The translations under genes were made by a program, and so were the position numbers. Below, one piece after another: positions 13,515-23,419 of a stretch of DNA of 64,000 nucleotides. The notes under the pieces were generated by a model that worked only from the letters and a program-made list of their open reading frames with translations, was not told where the DNA came from and did not search any database. Source of the DNA: JAJECS01 sp965262745 (GTDB taxonomy: Bacteria; Chloroflexota; UBA11872); NCBI GenBank assembly GCA_965262745.1, contig OZ253558.1, positions 1,240,001-1,304,000 on the forward strand. The letters are read 5' to 3'. Positions within the stretch are counted from its first letter, which is position 1, and the number at the start of each line of letters is the position of its first letter.

Positions 13515-14778
13515 TGTCCAGACCGGGGAGATGGGTTACAGGTGTTCGGAGACATGGTTTACACATTTAGGCCAGATCCCGCAGGTCCAGCGTGCCCAGG
13601 TCGTCGGTCAGGAAGTGGATGGCCCAGCAGCCGTCGGTGGCGGTGGGTCGCAACGCCACGGGCTGGCCGCGCAGCGCCTTGGGCAGCCGGAACTCGCGGC
13701 CCTGAAACGACACCCAGCCGCCCGCCTGGACGCGACGGACGTGGTCGTCGGGACCGTAGGGCAGGGGCGGCAGCTGGGCGGGATAGGGCCGGGGGCTGAC
13801 GTGATAGCGAGTGGCGGGCACCGCCAGGGCCAGGCTCTCGTGGGGGCGGACATGGTTGTACTCATGCCGCCAGGCATCGAAGGCGGCCTGCCAGGCGCCC
13901 AGGTCGGGCCGCGGCGGCTGCCCCCCAAGGTCGCGCTCCAGGGTGCCGTGGAAACGCTCGTCCTTGCCCAGCGTCTGGGGGTGGTAGGGCCGGCTGTGGC
14001 TGACGGCGATGCCCAAGCGGCGCAGCCAGACGGTGAGCGGGGTGTAGGGATGCGCCGGTCGCTGGCCCCAGGGACTGCCATTGTCGACCAGCAGGCGGTC
14101 GGGCAGCCCGTAGCGCTGGAAGGCTGCCACCAGGTGGGCGCGCACGGTCGCGGTGCGCTGGTTGGCACAGGCGGCCAGGCCGAGGGCGTAGCGCGAATGA
14201 TCGTCGAGGATGGTGAGGGGATGGCAGCGCCCGGCGCCGCAGGGCCAACCGGCTTTGAAGTCCATCTGCCACAGAGCGTTGGGGTGCGGGTGCTCAAAGC
14301 GCTGGAAGGCGCGCGGCTGGCCGGCCCCCTGCGCCGGATCCAGGGCGTCGTGCCGCCGCAGGATCGCGGTGATGGTGGAGGCCGCGGGCAGCGGCTGGAC
14401 GCCCTGGCGGGCCAACAGCACCCGCAGCTTGCGCGCGCCCCAGGTGGGGTGCTGGGCGCGCAGCGTCAGCACCGCCTGCTCCAAGGCCGGCGCCGTCCGC
14501 GCGGGACTCCGGTGCGGGCGCCGCGAGCGGTCCTGCAAGCCGTGCGCCCCCTCCGCGGCGTAGCGCCCCAGCCACTTGTAGCCGGTGGGCGCCGAGATCC
14601 CAAAGCGCTGGCACAGCGCCCGCCGGTTGGCCCCCGGCCGCCGCGCCAGGGCCACAAATTCAGTCCGCAGGTCACTCACGCGTCGCTCCGCAAATGGCAC
14701 ATCTGGGTCCTCCGCCTAACCACGGGATGTGTCCACCATGTCTCCGAACGGGCGTAAACCATGTCTCCGGTCTGCACA
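13515..14778 (-). mobile_element. complete IS481-type insertion sequence in hsdM
   Basis: The ends form inverted repeats of about 50 bp; both begin TGTSCAGACCGG and contain GTTCGGAGACATGGT at the inner side. The 1264-bp element is flanked by a 4-bp target duplication CCAT (13511-13514 and 14779-14782). It carries one transposase gene. The intact ends and duplication indicate fairly recent insertion. Confidence 0.92.
13567..14700 (-). CDS. IS481 family transposase
   Basis: The 377-residue protein has an N-terminal helix-turn-helix (RRALCQRFGISAPTGYKWLGRY), then a DDE integrase core with WQMDFKAGW, LLVDNGSPWG and the glutamate in LERD of the segment GKDERFHGTLERD. It moves the surrounding 1264-bp element. 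Full length with no visible defect, so the element may be active. Confidence 0.92.
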   Translation of the reverse strand: MPFAERRVSDLRTEFVALARRPGANRRALCQRFGISAPTGYKWLGRYAAEGAHGLQDRSRRPHRSPARTAPALEQAVLTLRAQHPTWGARKLRVLLARQGVQPLPAASTITAILRRHDALDPAQGAGQPRAFQRFEHPHPNALWQMDFKAGWPCGAGRCHPLTILDDHSRYALGLAACANQRTATVRAHLVAAFQRYGLPDRLLVDNGSPWGQRPAHPYTPLTVWLRRLGIAVSHSRPYHPQTLGKDERFHGTLERDLGGQPPRPDLGAWQAAFDAWRHEYNHVRPHESLALAVPATRYHVSPRPYPAQLPPLPYGPDDHVRRVQAGGWVSFQGREFRLPKALRGQPVALRPTATDGCWAIHFLTDDLGTLDLRDLA

Positions 14779-14779
14779 C

Positions 14780-16153
<1,374 letters not shown>

Positions 16154-16251
16154 CGAGCCGCACTCCCTCGCTTACCGTCGGAATCCGCGACGCCACCGCA
16201 TTTCAATGGCCATGATGCCGCAGGAATCTGGAAACGTCTGGATGGCGCATT

Positions 16252-16271
16252 CGCGCCGACCGTCAACGCGC
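16252..16271. repeat. 20-bp match to the mlrC-upstream repeat, far end of the R-M block
   Basis: Identical over 20 bp to 6103-6122 and one mismatch from 7075-7094. Together with copy B it brackets the type I R-M operon. It overlaps the 3' end of the neighbouring exported-protein gene. Confidence 0.7.
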
Positions 16272-16802
16272 CGCTGCGCGCTCAGTCCCGTGTCTCGCGC
16301 GGGCTCGGCGCCGTCGGCCGGTGTAGGCGTGGGCTGCAATGGCCAGCACGAATGCGCCGCCGATCGCCACCGTCGGCCAGATCCAGGTGCCCGGCGCCAG
16401 CCGCAGCCGGTGGGCGTAGGTCATGGGGCCAGCACCATCTGTGACGTCGACCTGGATGGTCCAGTCCAACTCATCCGGCACGCGCTCGATCATCTCGTAG
16501 ACCGTGCCGGTGAAGAGCGCGTCCCAGGGGCCCAACAGACCGTCGGGCGTCAGGGCGACGATTGAGATCTGGGCGTCGCTCACTCGCTCGCCGCTGCCCA
16601 ATTCGCGCAGGTCGATGGAGTAGTCGAGCCAGCCGTCCGTGAGAATGGCAAAGGCCCGGACCTGATAGGGACCGCGGTCGCCGCTGAACACCAGGCTGCC
16701 GCCGTGGGCGGTCACGGCGCTCGGCAGCGCGATCACGACGAGGGCCGCAACGATCAGGGCCGCCGTGCGGCGCCTTGCCCGATTGATGCCCGCCCACCTC
16801 AT
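16263..16802 (-). CDS. exported membrane-anchored protein of unknown function
   Basis: From the ATG at 16802 the protein has 179 residues: a signal peptide (about 12-32, LIVAALVVIALPSAVTAHGG), a beta-rich extracytoplasmic domain (about 33-140, with GDRGPYQVRAFAI and SIDLRELGSGERV) and a C-terminal membrane helix (IWPTVAIGGAFVLAIAAHAY) with a basic tail. The mature start AHGG and the fold resemble small YtkA/FixH-like domains linked to copper or redox proteins, but this is a weak resemblance. It lies beside a thioredoxin-like lipoprotein on the same strand, which may be a partner. Confidence 0.65.
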   Translation of the reverse strand: MRWAGINRARRRTAALIVAALVVIALPSAVTAHGGSLVFSGDRGPYQVRAFAILTDGWLDYSIDLRELGSGERVSDAQISIVALTPDGLLGPWDALFTGTVYEMIERVPDELDWTIQVDVTDGAGPMTYAHRLRLAPGTWIWPTVAIGGAFVLAIAAHAYTGRRRRARARHGTERAAAR

Positions 16803-16930
16803 CGAAGCTGCGGTTTCAGGCCGAGATGGGGGTAGTGGATCACGTTGCCATTCGGAGGCCACAGGGCGACTCGTCTTCTGCGGGCGGGCCTACGACGCAC
16901 TCGGTTCATTTACGGGGGAGTTGGGGCTGG

Positions 16931-16950
16931 ATTCCCGCCTTCGCGGGAAT
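16931..16950. repeat. 20-bp intergenic hairpin
   Basis: ATTCCCGC-CTTC-GCGGGAAT is a perfect 8-bp stem with a 4-base loop between two minus-strand genes. It looks like a dispersed palindromic repeat and may also act as a transcript end. Confidence 0.55.
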
Positions 16951-16988
16951 GACGGACCAAAGTGACCCACTACCAAGATGGGTGCCTC

Positions 16989-17915
16989 TCACGATCCCGC
17001 CCCAGCCGAGCCCGCCACGCGCTGGAGCGCGGCTTCGATCTCTGGCGCACCAACCAAACCCTCATACCGTGCGCTGACCACGCCGGCGCCGTCGATCACG
17101 AATACCCAGGGTTCCGTTTGCAGGCCCCATGCCTCGAAGGCCGGTGTGGGCGCCAACCGCCCCTCCGAACGGGCAATCGCCAGGTCGAAGGGCTCGAGGT
17201 GAATGAACCGCACCCGGTCGCCGTAGGTCTCGTGCAGCGACGCCACCTCTTCGTATACCGGCCCGCACATGCGGGAGATGCAAAACCGCGGCGTGCTGAA
17301 CTGCACCACGAGTGGGCGGGCCTCGGCGAGGGCGTCGGCCACGGTGACGGCGTACATCTCCGGCACGGGCTCAACGGCGCTGGAGAGCACCTCGACATTG
17401 GAAACGTCATCCAGGGTGGGGTGGTCGATTGGGGGCGCGGGCACGCCAACGCCCAACGCCGCCGGCTGCGGAATGACGTTGAAGGCAGCCCGCGCGACAA
17501 ATGTCTCGGCGTCGGGCGGATCGACGGTCATCTCGGCGGACCAGATTCCCGGCGTGTCGAAGTCGGCCGCCTCCACCACGTAGTAGCCCCGCGCGTCGAC
17601 GTGCATGTGGACGAATCCGTCCGCATGGATATGCGGAGTCGTCGTGCGGGTCTCATGGAATGTGCCGCCACGCGAGAACTTGAAGTTCGTCGCTGCGCCG
17701 TCGAGCAGCGAGAACCGCACGTCGACCCTGGCCCGGTCGATTCCGACGCCGTCGTTCGTCACCACCGCAAACGGGAATCGGTTGGTGCCAACGACGAATT
17801 CCGTGGCGGTCAGGAAGACGTTGACGTCGGTTCGCTCGGCTGGCTCGCCGCACGCGCCGGAGGCGAGTCCGGCGGCAGCGACCGCGACGCCCAGAAGAAG
17901 TCGGCGCCGCGACAT
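16989..17915 (-). CDS. thioredoxin-like lipoprotein
   Basis: The ATG at 17915 gives 308 residues with a twin-arginine-like MSRRRLLLG and a lipobox LASGAC, so it is exported and lipid-anchored. Residues about 30-165 form a beta domain, followed by a thioredoxin-like domain with PLVVQFSTPRFCISRMCGP (two cysteines four residues apart, not the usual CxxC) and TEPWVFVIDGAGVV. Likely a membrane-surface redox or metal-handling protein. It is divergent from the DtxR-type regulator, which could control it. Confidence 0.7.
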   Translation of the reverse strand: MSRRRLLLGVAVAAAGLASGACGEPAERTDVNVFLTATEFVVGTNRFPFAVVTNDGVGIDRARVDVRFSLLDGAATNFKFSRGGTFHETRTTTPHIHADGFVHMHVDARGYYVVEAADFDTPGIWSAEMTVDPPDAETFVARAAFNVIPQPAALGVGVPAPPIDHPTLDDVSNVEVLSSAVEPVPEMYAVTVADALAEARPLVVQFSTPRFCISRMCGPVYEEVASLHETYGDRVRFIHLEPFDLAIARSEGRLAPTPAFEAWGLQTEPWVFVIDGAGVVSARYEGLVGAPEIEAALQRVAGSAGAGS

Positions 17916-17985
17916 GCCAAATGATGCTGGGCTTCTCACCGACGCCCACAACCCGGCGGCGGCAAGCTGATATCCTCGTGACTCA

Positions 17986-18717
17986 TTGGCAGATATGTCC
18001 TCGCACTATAGCGGGCAAGCCGGGCTGGTGGCCGGACCCAAACTGACAGAGAGCGATCAGGATCACCTGCGTGCGATCTATGACGCTGGGGGCGCGCGCG
18101 CGCAGATTCGGATGGGCCGCGTCGCCAGGGTTGTGGGGAACTCGCCGGCAACGGTCACCGTGGCGGTCAAGCGGCTGCATGCGCGTGGCCTGGTGGACTA
18201 TGAGCGCTACAAGGGCGTGCGCCTCATGCCTGAAGGTGAGCGCCTCGCGTTGGAAATGGTGCGGCACCACCGCCTGATCGAACGTTTCCTCGTCGAGTTC
18301 CTGGGCTACGACTGGAAGGACGTGCATGAGGAGGCCGACCGCCTGGAGCACGCGATATCCGAGGAGCTCGAACGCCGCATCGCGGCCAGGGTGTCGGACC
18401 CCACCACCGACCCGCACGGGGAACCTATTCCAACCGAAGCGCTCGAGGCCGTGGACGACGAGGCTTCCACGCTGACCACAACGCCGTCGGGGCAGCACGT
18501 CACCGTGGCACGGGTATCCGACCGCGACCGCGCCATCCTGGACTACCTCACCGAGATCGGCCTGGTGCCGGGAGCGAGCGTCCAGGTACAGCAGCGCCTG
18601 CCCTTCGACGGTCCGCTCGAAATCCGCATTGGCGACCAGATCCATCATCTGGGGCGGTCCGTCTCCGATCGAGTGTTCGTGCTGCCGGACGATTCTGACG
18701 CGGCCGCCAGCGGCTGA
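17986..18717 (+). CDS. DtxR/MntR family metal-dependent transcriptional regulator
   Basis: The 243-residue protein has an N-terminal winged helix (GRVARVVGNSPATVTVAVKR LHARGLVDYE in two segments), the metal-binding dimerisation domain (ERLALEMVRHHRLIERFL, VHEEADRLEHAISEE) and a C-terminal FeoA/SH3-like domain (EIGLVPGASVQV, IRIGDQIHHLGRSVSDRVFV). This family represses iron or manganese uptake genes when loaded with metal. A second ATG three codons in is an alternative start. No target operator could be assigned. Confidence 0.9.
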   Translation: MADMSSHYSGQAGLVAGPKLTESDQDHLRAIYDAGGARAQIRMGRVARVVGNSPATVTVAVKRLHARGLVDYERYKGVRLMPEGERLALEMVRHHRLIERFLVEFLGYDWKDVHEEADRLEHAISEELERRIAARVSDPTTDPHGEPIPTEALEAVDDEASTLTTTPSGQHVTVARVSDRDRAILDYLTEIGLVPGASVQVQQRLPFDGPLEIRIGDQIHHLGRSVSDRVFVLPDDSDAAASG

Positions 18718-18833
18718 GGCGCCTGCGATTCATTTTGGCTGTCCACGTCTCGAGGAGACGTGACACCTAGGGCCGGACGGTCTGTCCCGGTCAAGTGCCT
18801 CCCCCGGACGATCCGAGAGTCTCGCAACATACA

Positions 18834-18857
18834 AGGGGCGGTTCGCGAACCGCCCCT
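18834..18857. repeat. 24-bp perfect palindrome between convergent genes
   Basis: The core GGGGCGGTTCGCGAACCGCC plus flanking bases is fully self-complementary. It lies between the convergent dtxR-type gene and groEL and resembles the GGGGCG-rich dispersed palindromes seen again near 22.7 kb. Confidence 0.7.
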
Positions 18858-18929
18858 ACCCAGCTGCCAATCCGATTCAGCCTGGCCACGGAGCGAATGG
18901 GCCGCTGCAGGCCCAAGCCCCTTAAAGCC

Positions 18930-18955
18930 GAGACCCCGCACAAGGGCGGGGCCTC
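18930..18955 (-). terminator. probable groEL terminator hairpin
   Basis: A stem of ten pairs with one mismatch (core CCCCGC / GCGGGG, loop ACAAGG) lies 20 bp past the groEL stop. There is no strong T tract, so it may be a REP-like terminator. Confidence 0.5.
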
Positions 18956-18974
18956 GAACCGTCCTTCGTTCCGC

Positions 18975-20636
18975 TTAGAAGTCCATTCCGCCCATGCCAC
19001 CACCGCCGCCGGCCGCGGCGGCCGCGGCGACTGCGCTCTCGTCGTCGGGCGAGTCGGCGATCAGGGCCTCGGTGGTGAGGATCATGCCAGCGATCGACAC
19101 GGCGTTCTCAAGGGCAGACCGCGTGACCTTGGCCGGATCGATCACACCGGCCGCGACGAGATCCACATAGTCCTCGTCGACGACGTCGAAGCCGATGTTC
19201 TTCGAGTCCGCGGCTTGCTGCCGCCGACGAACTTCCTCGATGACGACAGAGCCGTCGGCGCCGGAGTTAGTGGCGATCCACCGCAGCGGCTCCTCGAGGG
19301 CCCGCCGCAGCGCCTGAGCGCCCACCAGCTCGTCGCCGCTGAGGGTCTCCTCGATGCCGTCGAGCGCGCTGGCGGCGTTGAGCAGGGCGATGCCGCCGCC
19401 GGGGACCACGCCCTCCTCGATCGCGGCACGCGTCGCGGACAGCGCGTCCTCGACGCGGTGCTTCTTCTCCTTGAGTTCGGTCTCCGTGGCCGCCCCGACG
19501 CGAACCACCGCAACGCCACCGGCCAGCTTGGCCAGGCGTTCCTGCAGCTTCTCGCGGTCGTAGTCGGACGTGGTCTCGTCGAGCTGGCCCTTGAGCTGCG
19601 AGATCCGCGCCTGCACGGCCGACTCTTCGCCCGCGCCCTCGACGATCGTGGTGTCGTCCTTGTCGGCCACCACGCGACGCGCCCGGCCGAGGTCCTCGAG
19701 GATCACGCCGTCGAGTCGCCGGCCCATGTCCTCCGAGATGACCGTGCCGCCGGTGATGACGGCGATGTCCTGCAGCATCTCCTTGCGCCGGTCGCCGTAG
19801 CCCGGGGCCTTGACCCCCAGCACGTTCAGCACGCCGCGCAGCTTGTTGACCACCAGCGTCGCCAAGCCCTCGCCCTCGACGTCCTCGCCGATAATGACAA
19901 GCTCTTTCTTGCCGGCCTGGGTCACCTTCTCCAGCGTGGGCAGGACATCGTTGACCGAGGAGATCTTCTTGTCGGTGATGAGGATCAGGCCTTCCTCGAT
20001 CGACGCCTCCATGCGGTCCTGGTTGGTGATGAAGTAGGGCGAGATGTAGCCGCGGTCGAACTTCATGCCCTCGACGTACTCGATCTCGAACTCGAGCCCG
20101 CGGGACTCCTCGACGGTGATGGCGCCGTCCTTGCCGACCTTGTCCATCACCTCGCCGATGAGATCGCCGATGTGCTCGTCGTTGGCCGAAATCGAGGCGA
20201 TCTGCGCGATCTCCTCGCGGCCGCGAACCTGCTTGGCGTCGCTTTTGACGCGCTCGACCACGATCGCGACAGCCGTGTTCAGGCCGCGCTTGATGATCAT
20301 GGGGTTGGCGCCGGCGGCCACGTTGCGGAGCCCGGCCTTGATGATCGCCTGGGCCAGCACCGTGGCGGTGGTGGTGCCATCACCGGCGACATCGTTGGTC
20401 TTGCTGGCAGCCTCTTTGATCAGCTGCGCGCCCATGTCCTCGAAGTTGTCCTCGAGATCGATGTCCTTAGCGACCGTGACGCCATCGTGGGTGACTATGG
20501 GCCCGGAGTACTTCTTGCCCAACGCCACGTTGCGACCCTTGGGGCCGAGCGTGGTCTTGACGGCGTTGGCCACCGTATCGATACCCTTGACCAGCTTGGC
20601 GCGGGCCTCGGTATCGAGCAGGATCTCTTTCGGCAT
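18975..20636 (-). CDS. groL: chaperonin GroEL
   Basis: Full-length 553-residue Hsp60: starts MPKEILLDTEARAKLVKGID, carries the ATP motif GDGTTTATVLAQAI, the apical-domain stretches and the C-terminal tail GGGGMGGMDF. It folds proteins in the cytoplasm with GroES. No groES lies next to it in the window, so this is either a solitary extra copy or groES is elsewhere. No CIRCE element was found upstream. Confidence 0.98.
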   Translation of the reverse strand: MPKEILLDTEARAKLVKGIDTVANAVKTTLGPKGRNVALGKKYSGPIVTHDGVTVAKDIDLEDNFEDMGAQLIKEAASKTNDVAGDGTTTATVLAQAIIKAGLRNVAAGANPMIIKRGLNTAVAIVVERVKSDAKQVRGREEIAQIASISANDEHIGDLIGEVMDKVGKDGAITVEESRGLEFEIEYVEGMKFDRGYISPYFITNQDRMEASIEEGLILITDKKISSVNDVLPTLEKVTQAGKKELVIIGEDVEGEGLATLVVNKLRGVLNVLGVKAPGYGDRRKEMLQDIAVITGGTVISEDMGRRLDGVILEDLGRARRVVADKDDTTIVEGAGEESAVQARISQLKGQLDETTSDYDREKLQERLAKLAGGVAVVRVGAATETELKEKKHRVEDALSATRAAIEEGVVPGGGIALLNAASALDGIEETLSGDELVGAQALRRALEEPLRWIATNSGADGSVVIEEVRRRQQAADSKNIGFDVVDEDYVDLVAAGVIDPAKVTRSALENAVSIAGMILTTEALIADSPDDESAVAAAAAAGGGGGMGGMDF

Positions 20637-20922
20637 TCTGTCGTTCCTCCGACCAGCCCGTTATCGGTGCGTACGCGTCGGCGGCCTCAGGCAAACGGCC
20701 GGTGAGGGCGTTCCGACGCCACGGCAAGGGCTGTAGGGTGTATTCGCGCGCATCAAAAGAGCGCACTGGGTCCGTCCCGTAAAATTGTAGGGAGCGCGCG
20801 AGTCGAGCGTCAAGCCTGAATCGCCGTCGCACCTGCTGGGCGCCGCGTCCGGGGGTCGCGGGCGTTGTGGCGGTTTCTCGCGGCGTGCCACACTTATGAA
20901 CCCTCCCGCGACGGTTTGAGCC

Positions 20923-21360
20923 ATGCGCCTGTCAATGCGAAGCGACTACGGGGTCCGCGCCCTCACGGACCTGGCCATGCATCACGGGCAGGGACCAATC
21001 CAAAGCGCGGACGTGGCACGGCGCATGTCCATCCCGCCGGTGTATCTGGACCAGGTCTTCAGCGCCCTGCGAAAGGCGGGGTTGGTGCGGAGCACGCGCG
21101 GTCCGCAAGGTGGCCACGAACTGGCGCGCAATCCCGACGCCATCACCATGGGCGATGTCGTGACGGTGCTCGAGGGTCCGCTGCCAATCCTCGATTGTCT
21201 CGAAGACGCCTCGGCGTGCGATCTCGTGGATACCTGCTCGCAGCGGCCGGTGTGGGTGCGCGTGCGCCAAGCGATCTTGACCTCGCTCGCGGAGGTGAGC
21301 CTCGCCGATCTTGCCCTGGACATGCAGGAAGCCCGCCGGCGGCCCGCCTACAGCATCTAG
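20923..21360 (+). CDS. Rrf2 family transcriptional regulator (IscR-like, three cysteines)
   Basis: The 145-residue protein has the Rrf2 winged helix (MRLSMRSDYGVRALTDLAMH, QVFSALRKAGLVRSTRGPQG) and a cysteine triad ILDCLEDASACDLVDTC that in IscR, NsrR and RsrR holds an Fe-S cluster. It probably senses iron-sulphur status, NO or redox state. The next gene starts 2 bp after its stop, so it heads a three-gene operon with an M67 protease and LarE. Confidence 0.9.
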   Translation: MRLSMRSDYGVRALTDLAMHHGQGPIQSADVARRMSIPPVYLDQVFSALRKAGLVRSTRGPQGGHELARNPDAITMGDVVTVLEGPLPILDCLEDASACDLVDTCSQRPVWVRVRQAILTSLAEVSLADLALDMQEARRRPAYSI

Positions 21361-21362
21361 CC

Positions 21363-21797
21363 ATGGCGCTGGAGATATCCCGCCACCAGCTGGATGACAT
21401 GGTGGCCCACGCCCGCGACGAAGCGCCCCTGGAGTGCTGCGGGATCATCGCCGGCACGGGCGACCGCGCGTCGGCGACTTATCGCACCCGCAACATCGAC
21501 CAGAGCCGCGTGCACTACACCATCCATCCCGAGGACCACTACCGGGCCACGCGTGAGATCGAGGACGTGCACGAGTGGGATGTCCTGGGGTTCTATCACT
21601 CCCATCCCGCGAGCGAGGCGTTTCCCTCCGCCACCGACATCCGGCACGCGCTGGAGTCGGGCTACAGCGAGGTCTCGCGCTTTCTGATCGTCTCGCTAGC
21701 GAAGCCGAGCGCCCCGGTGGCGCGATCGTTCTGGCTCACCGGCGGCCAGGTGGACGAAGAATCGCTGGTGGTCGTCTCGGACGGGGCCGACGATTAG
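21363..21797 (+). CDS. M67 family metallopeptidase (JAMM/MPN domain)
   Basis: From the ATG at 21363 the protein has 144 residues with ECCGIIAG, then YHSHPASEAFPSATD, the JAMM zinc motif (H-x-H-x10-D). Small bacterial JAMM proteases trim ubiquitin-like sulphur carriers such as ThiS, MoaD or CysO. Being between an Fe-S regulator and LarE supports a sulphur-transfer role. A longer reading frame from 20865 overlaps the Rrf2 gene and is not needed. Confidence 0.88.
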   Translation: MALEISRHQLDDMVAHARDEAPLECCGIIAGTGDRASATYRTRNIDQSRVHYTIHPEDHYRATREIEDVHEWDVLGFYHSHPASEAFPSATDIRHALESGYSEVSRFLIVSLAKPSAPVARSFWLTGGQVDEESLVVVSDGADD

Positions 21798-21882
21798 CAC
21801 CGCCGCGCCGGCGCGCAGCTACGCGCCCCTCGTCGCGGTCGACACCCCGCTCGACGACAAGCTTGACGCGCTGCGCCAGAGC

Positions 21883-22677
21883 TTGCGGCGCATGGCGCGC
21901 GTGGTGGTGGCGTATTCGGGCGGCGTGGACAGCAGCCTGCTGGCCAAGGTGGCGCACGACGTCCTGGGCGACCAGGCGGTGGCCGTGACCGCGCTTTCAG
22001 CCAGTCTGGCGGAATCCGAGCGCGCGGCGGCGGCGCAGGTGGCGGCGCGGATCGGCATTCGCCACGAGCTGATCGTGACGCACGAGCTCGACAACGCCGC
22101 CTATCGGCGCAACGACCGCATGCGCTGTTTCCACTGCAAGGCGGAACTCTTCGACTGCCTGCAGAGCTACGCGGCTGCGCATGGGATTCCCTACATGGTC
22201 TACGGCCCGGTGGTGGACGACTTGGGCGATTTCCGCCCGGGCATGGCGGCCAGCCGGCAGCGCGGCGCCCGCGCGCCCATGGTGGAAGCCGGCCTGCGCA
22301 AAGCCGACGTGCGCGAGCTGGCCCGCCGCTTCGACCTGCCCACGTGGAACAAGCCGGCCCAGGCATGCCTGGCATCACGCGTGGCCTATGGAACGGAGGT
22401 AACCGTGGAGCGCCTGAGCCAGGTTGAGCGCGCCGAAGCGCTGCTGCGCGCGGAAGGACTGCACGAGCTGCGGGTACGCCACCACGACTCGATTGCCCGG
22501 ATCGAGGTGCCCGCGGAGGCGCTGCCGCGGCTGGTCGACGATCCGGAGCGCCGCCGCCGCATCGTGGCCGGCATCAAGGCGCTCGGATTCGCCTTCGTCA
22601 CGCTCGACCTGGAAGGCTTCCGCTCGGGATCGATGAACGAGGCGCTGCCCATCGCCGACAAGGACGCCGGCGCCTAA
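21883..22677 (+). CDS. larE: LarE-type ATP-dependent sacrificial sulphur transferase
   Basis: The protein shows the PP-loop VVVAYSGGVDSSLLAKVAHD, CFHCKAELF and a C-terminal DLEGFRSGSMNE, typical of LarE, which adenylates a nicotinic-acid-derived cofactor and donates cysteine sulphur to make the nickel-pincer nucleotide of LarA-type enzymes. Start is uncertain: TTG at 21883 is used here, but homologous sequence (DTPLDDKLDALRQSL) continues upstream in frame to about 21793, where only an ATT overlaps the M67 stop. No larB, larC or larA is in view. Confidence 0.85.
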   Translation: MRRMARVVVAYSGGVDSSLLAKVAHDVLGDQAVAVTALSASLAESERAAAAQVAARIGIRHELIVTHELDNAAYRRNDRMRCFHCKAELFDCLQSYAAAHGIPYMVYGPVVDDLGDFRPGMAASRQRGARAPMVEAGLRKADVRELARRFDLPTWNKPAQACLASRVAYGTEVTVERLSQVERAEALLRAEGLHELRVRHHDSIARIEVPAEALPRLVDDPERRRRIVAGIKALGFAFVTLDLEGFRSGSMNEALPIADKDAGA

Positions 22678-22688
22678 GGTCAAGGGGC

Positions 22689-22900
22689 GCCCTTCGGCGT
22701 ACGGGACAGCCCTCGTGGCTGCCCGCCGCGGCAACCCGAGGGCGCCCACAAGGAACGCCCCTACACGAGCCCTTCGGCGCAGGCGCAGCCCCTGTGACTG
22801 CCCGCCGCGGCAACCCGAGGGCGCCCACAAGGGACGCCCCTACAGGAGCCCTTCGGCGTAGGGGCAGCCCTTGTGGCTGCCCGTGGGCGGCGCCCTGCCT
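22689..22900. repeat. tandem repeat, period about 80 bp, 2.6 copies
   Basis: Units start at 22689, 22769 and 22848 with GCCCTTCGGCG and contain GGCAACCCGAGGGCGCCCAC. Each unit is itself partly self-complementary (GGGGCG ... CGCCCCT). No open frame of note. The remaining DNA up to 23017 holds nothing else that I can identify. Confidence 0.85.
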
Positions 22901-23017
22901 AGTCGCTGGTGTTAGCCCAAACCGACGTCAGGTGTCGCGTCTACTTGGGAAGAGGACACTCTTAGCCGCCCGCGTCTCTCCATGCAGCGACGGGTGGCGC
23001 TTAGCGCTTGAGCCGGC

Positions 23018-23419
23018 TCATCCCTGGTGAACGTGCTGTATGACGACACCCAGCCCGGACGCTCGGGCAAGTCGGCCATCAGCCGTCACCAGCGGCAATC
23101 CATGGGCCTGGGCGGCGGCAACGTAGAAGGCGTCGTTGGCGCTGATTTTCCGGTGATACTGCCAGGCCAATGGGGCTAGAGTTTGGTGCGAGATTCGGTC
23201 CACCGGCCAATGACAGAGGTCATCGACGACCATCCGCGCCCGAGATTCCTCAAGGTGTCCATGCAGCACCGCTCGCCGCACCACCGACAGCACCTCCGCG
23301 TCCATCAACTCCGGCGTGACCAACGAGGCGCCTTCGATGATGTTTGCCACCGCCAAGCCAAGGGGTGTCCGCAGCAGGTATTCGACCGCCACGGACGCGT
23401 CGACGACGTATCGGGTCAC
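23018..23419 (-). CDS. vapC: PIN-domain toxin (VapC-like)
   Basis: The GTG at 23419 overlaps the antitoxin stop as GTGA and gives 133 residues. YVVDASVAVEYLL, a central acidic ELMDAEVLS and ANDAFYVAAAQAHGLPLVTAD supply the PIN acidic residues. Expected to be an RNA-cutting toxin, independent of the first PIN toxin at 6.2 kb. A 35-residue upstream extension in the same frame is unlikely. Confidence 0.9.
   Translation of the reverse strand: MTRYVVDASVAVEYLLRTPLGLAVANIIEGASLVTPELMDAEVLSVVRRAVLHGHLEESRARMVVDDLCHWPVDRISHQTLAPLAWQYHRKISANDAFYVAAAQAHGLPLVTADGRLARASGLGVVIQHVHQG

Noticed and set aside
18795..20705. 636-codon open frame antisense to groEL
   Set aside because: GroEL on the other strand is unmistakable over its full length; the antisense frame is His/Val/Leu-rich shadow sequence typical of high-GC genes.
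20640..20920. CIRCE or HrcA operator upstream of groEL
   Set aside because: No TTAGCACTC-N9-GAGTGCTAA-like repeat is present in the 286-bp gap, and no other gene is visible there.
20865..21797. 310-codon frame through Rrf2 and M67 genes
   Set aside because: Only the part from 21363 has conserved JAMM sequence; the upstream part overlaps Rrf2 in another frame.
22689..22900. possible CRISPR array
   Set aside because: The 80-bp units are near-identical throughout and have no unique spacers; no cas genes are in the window.
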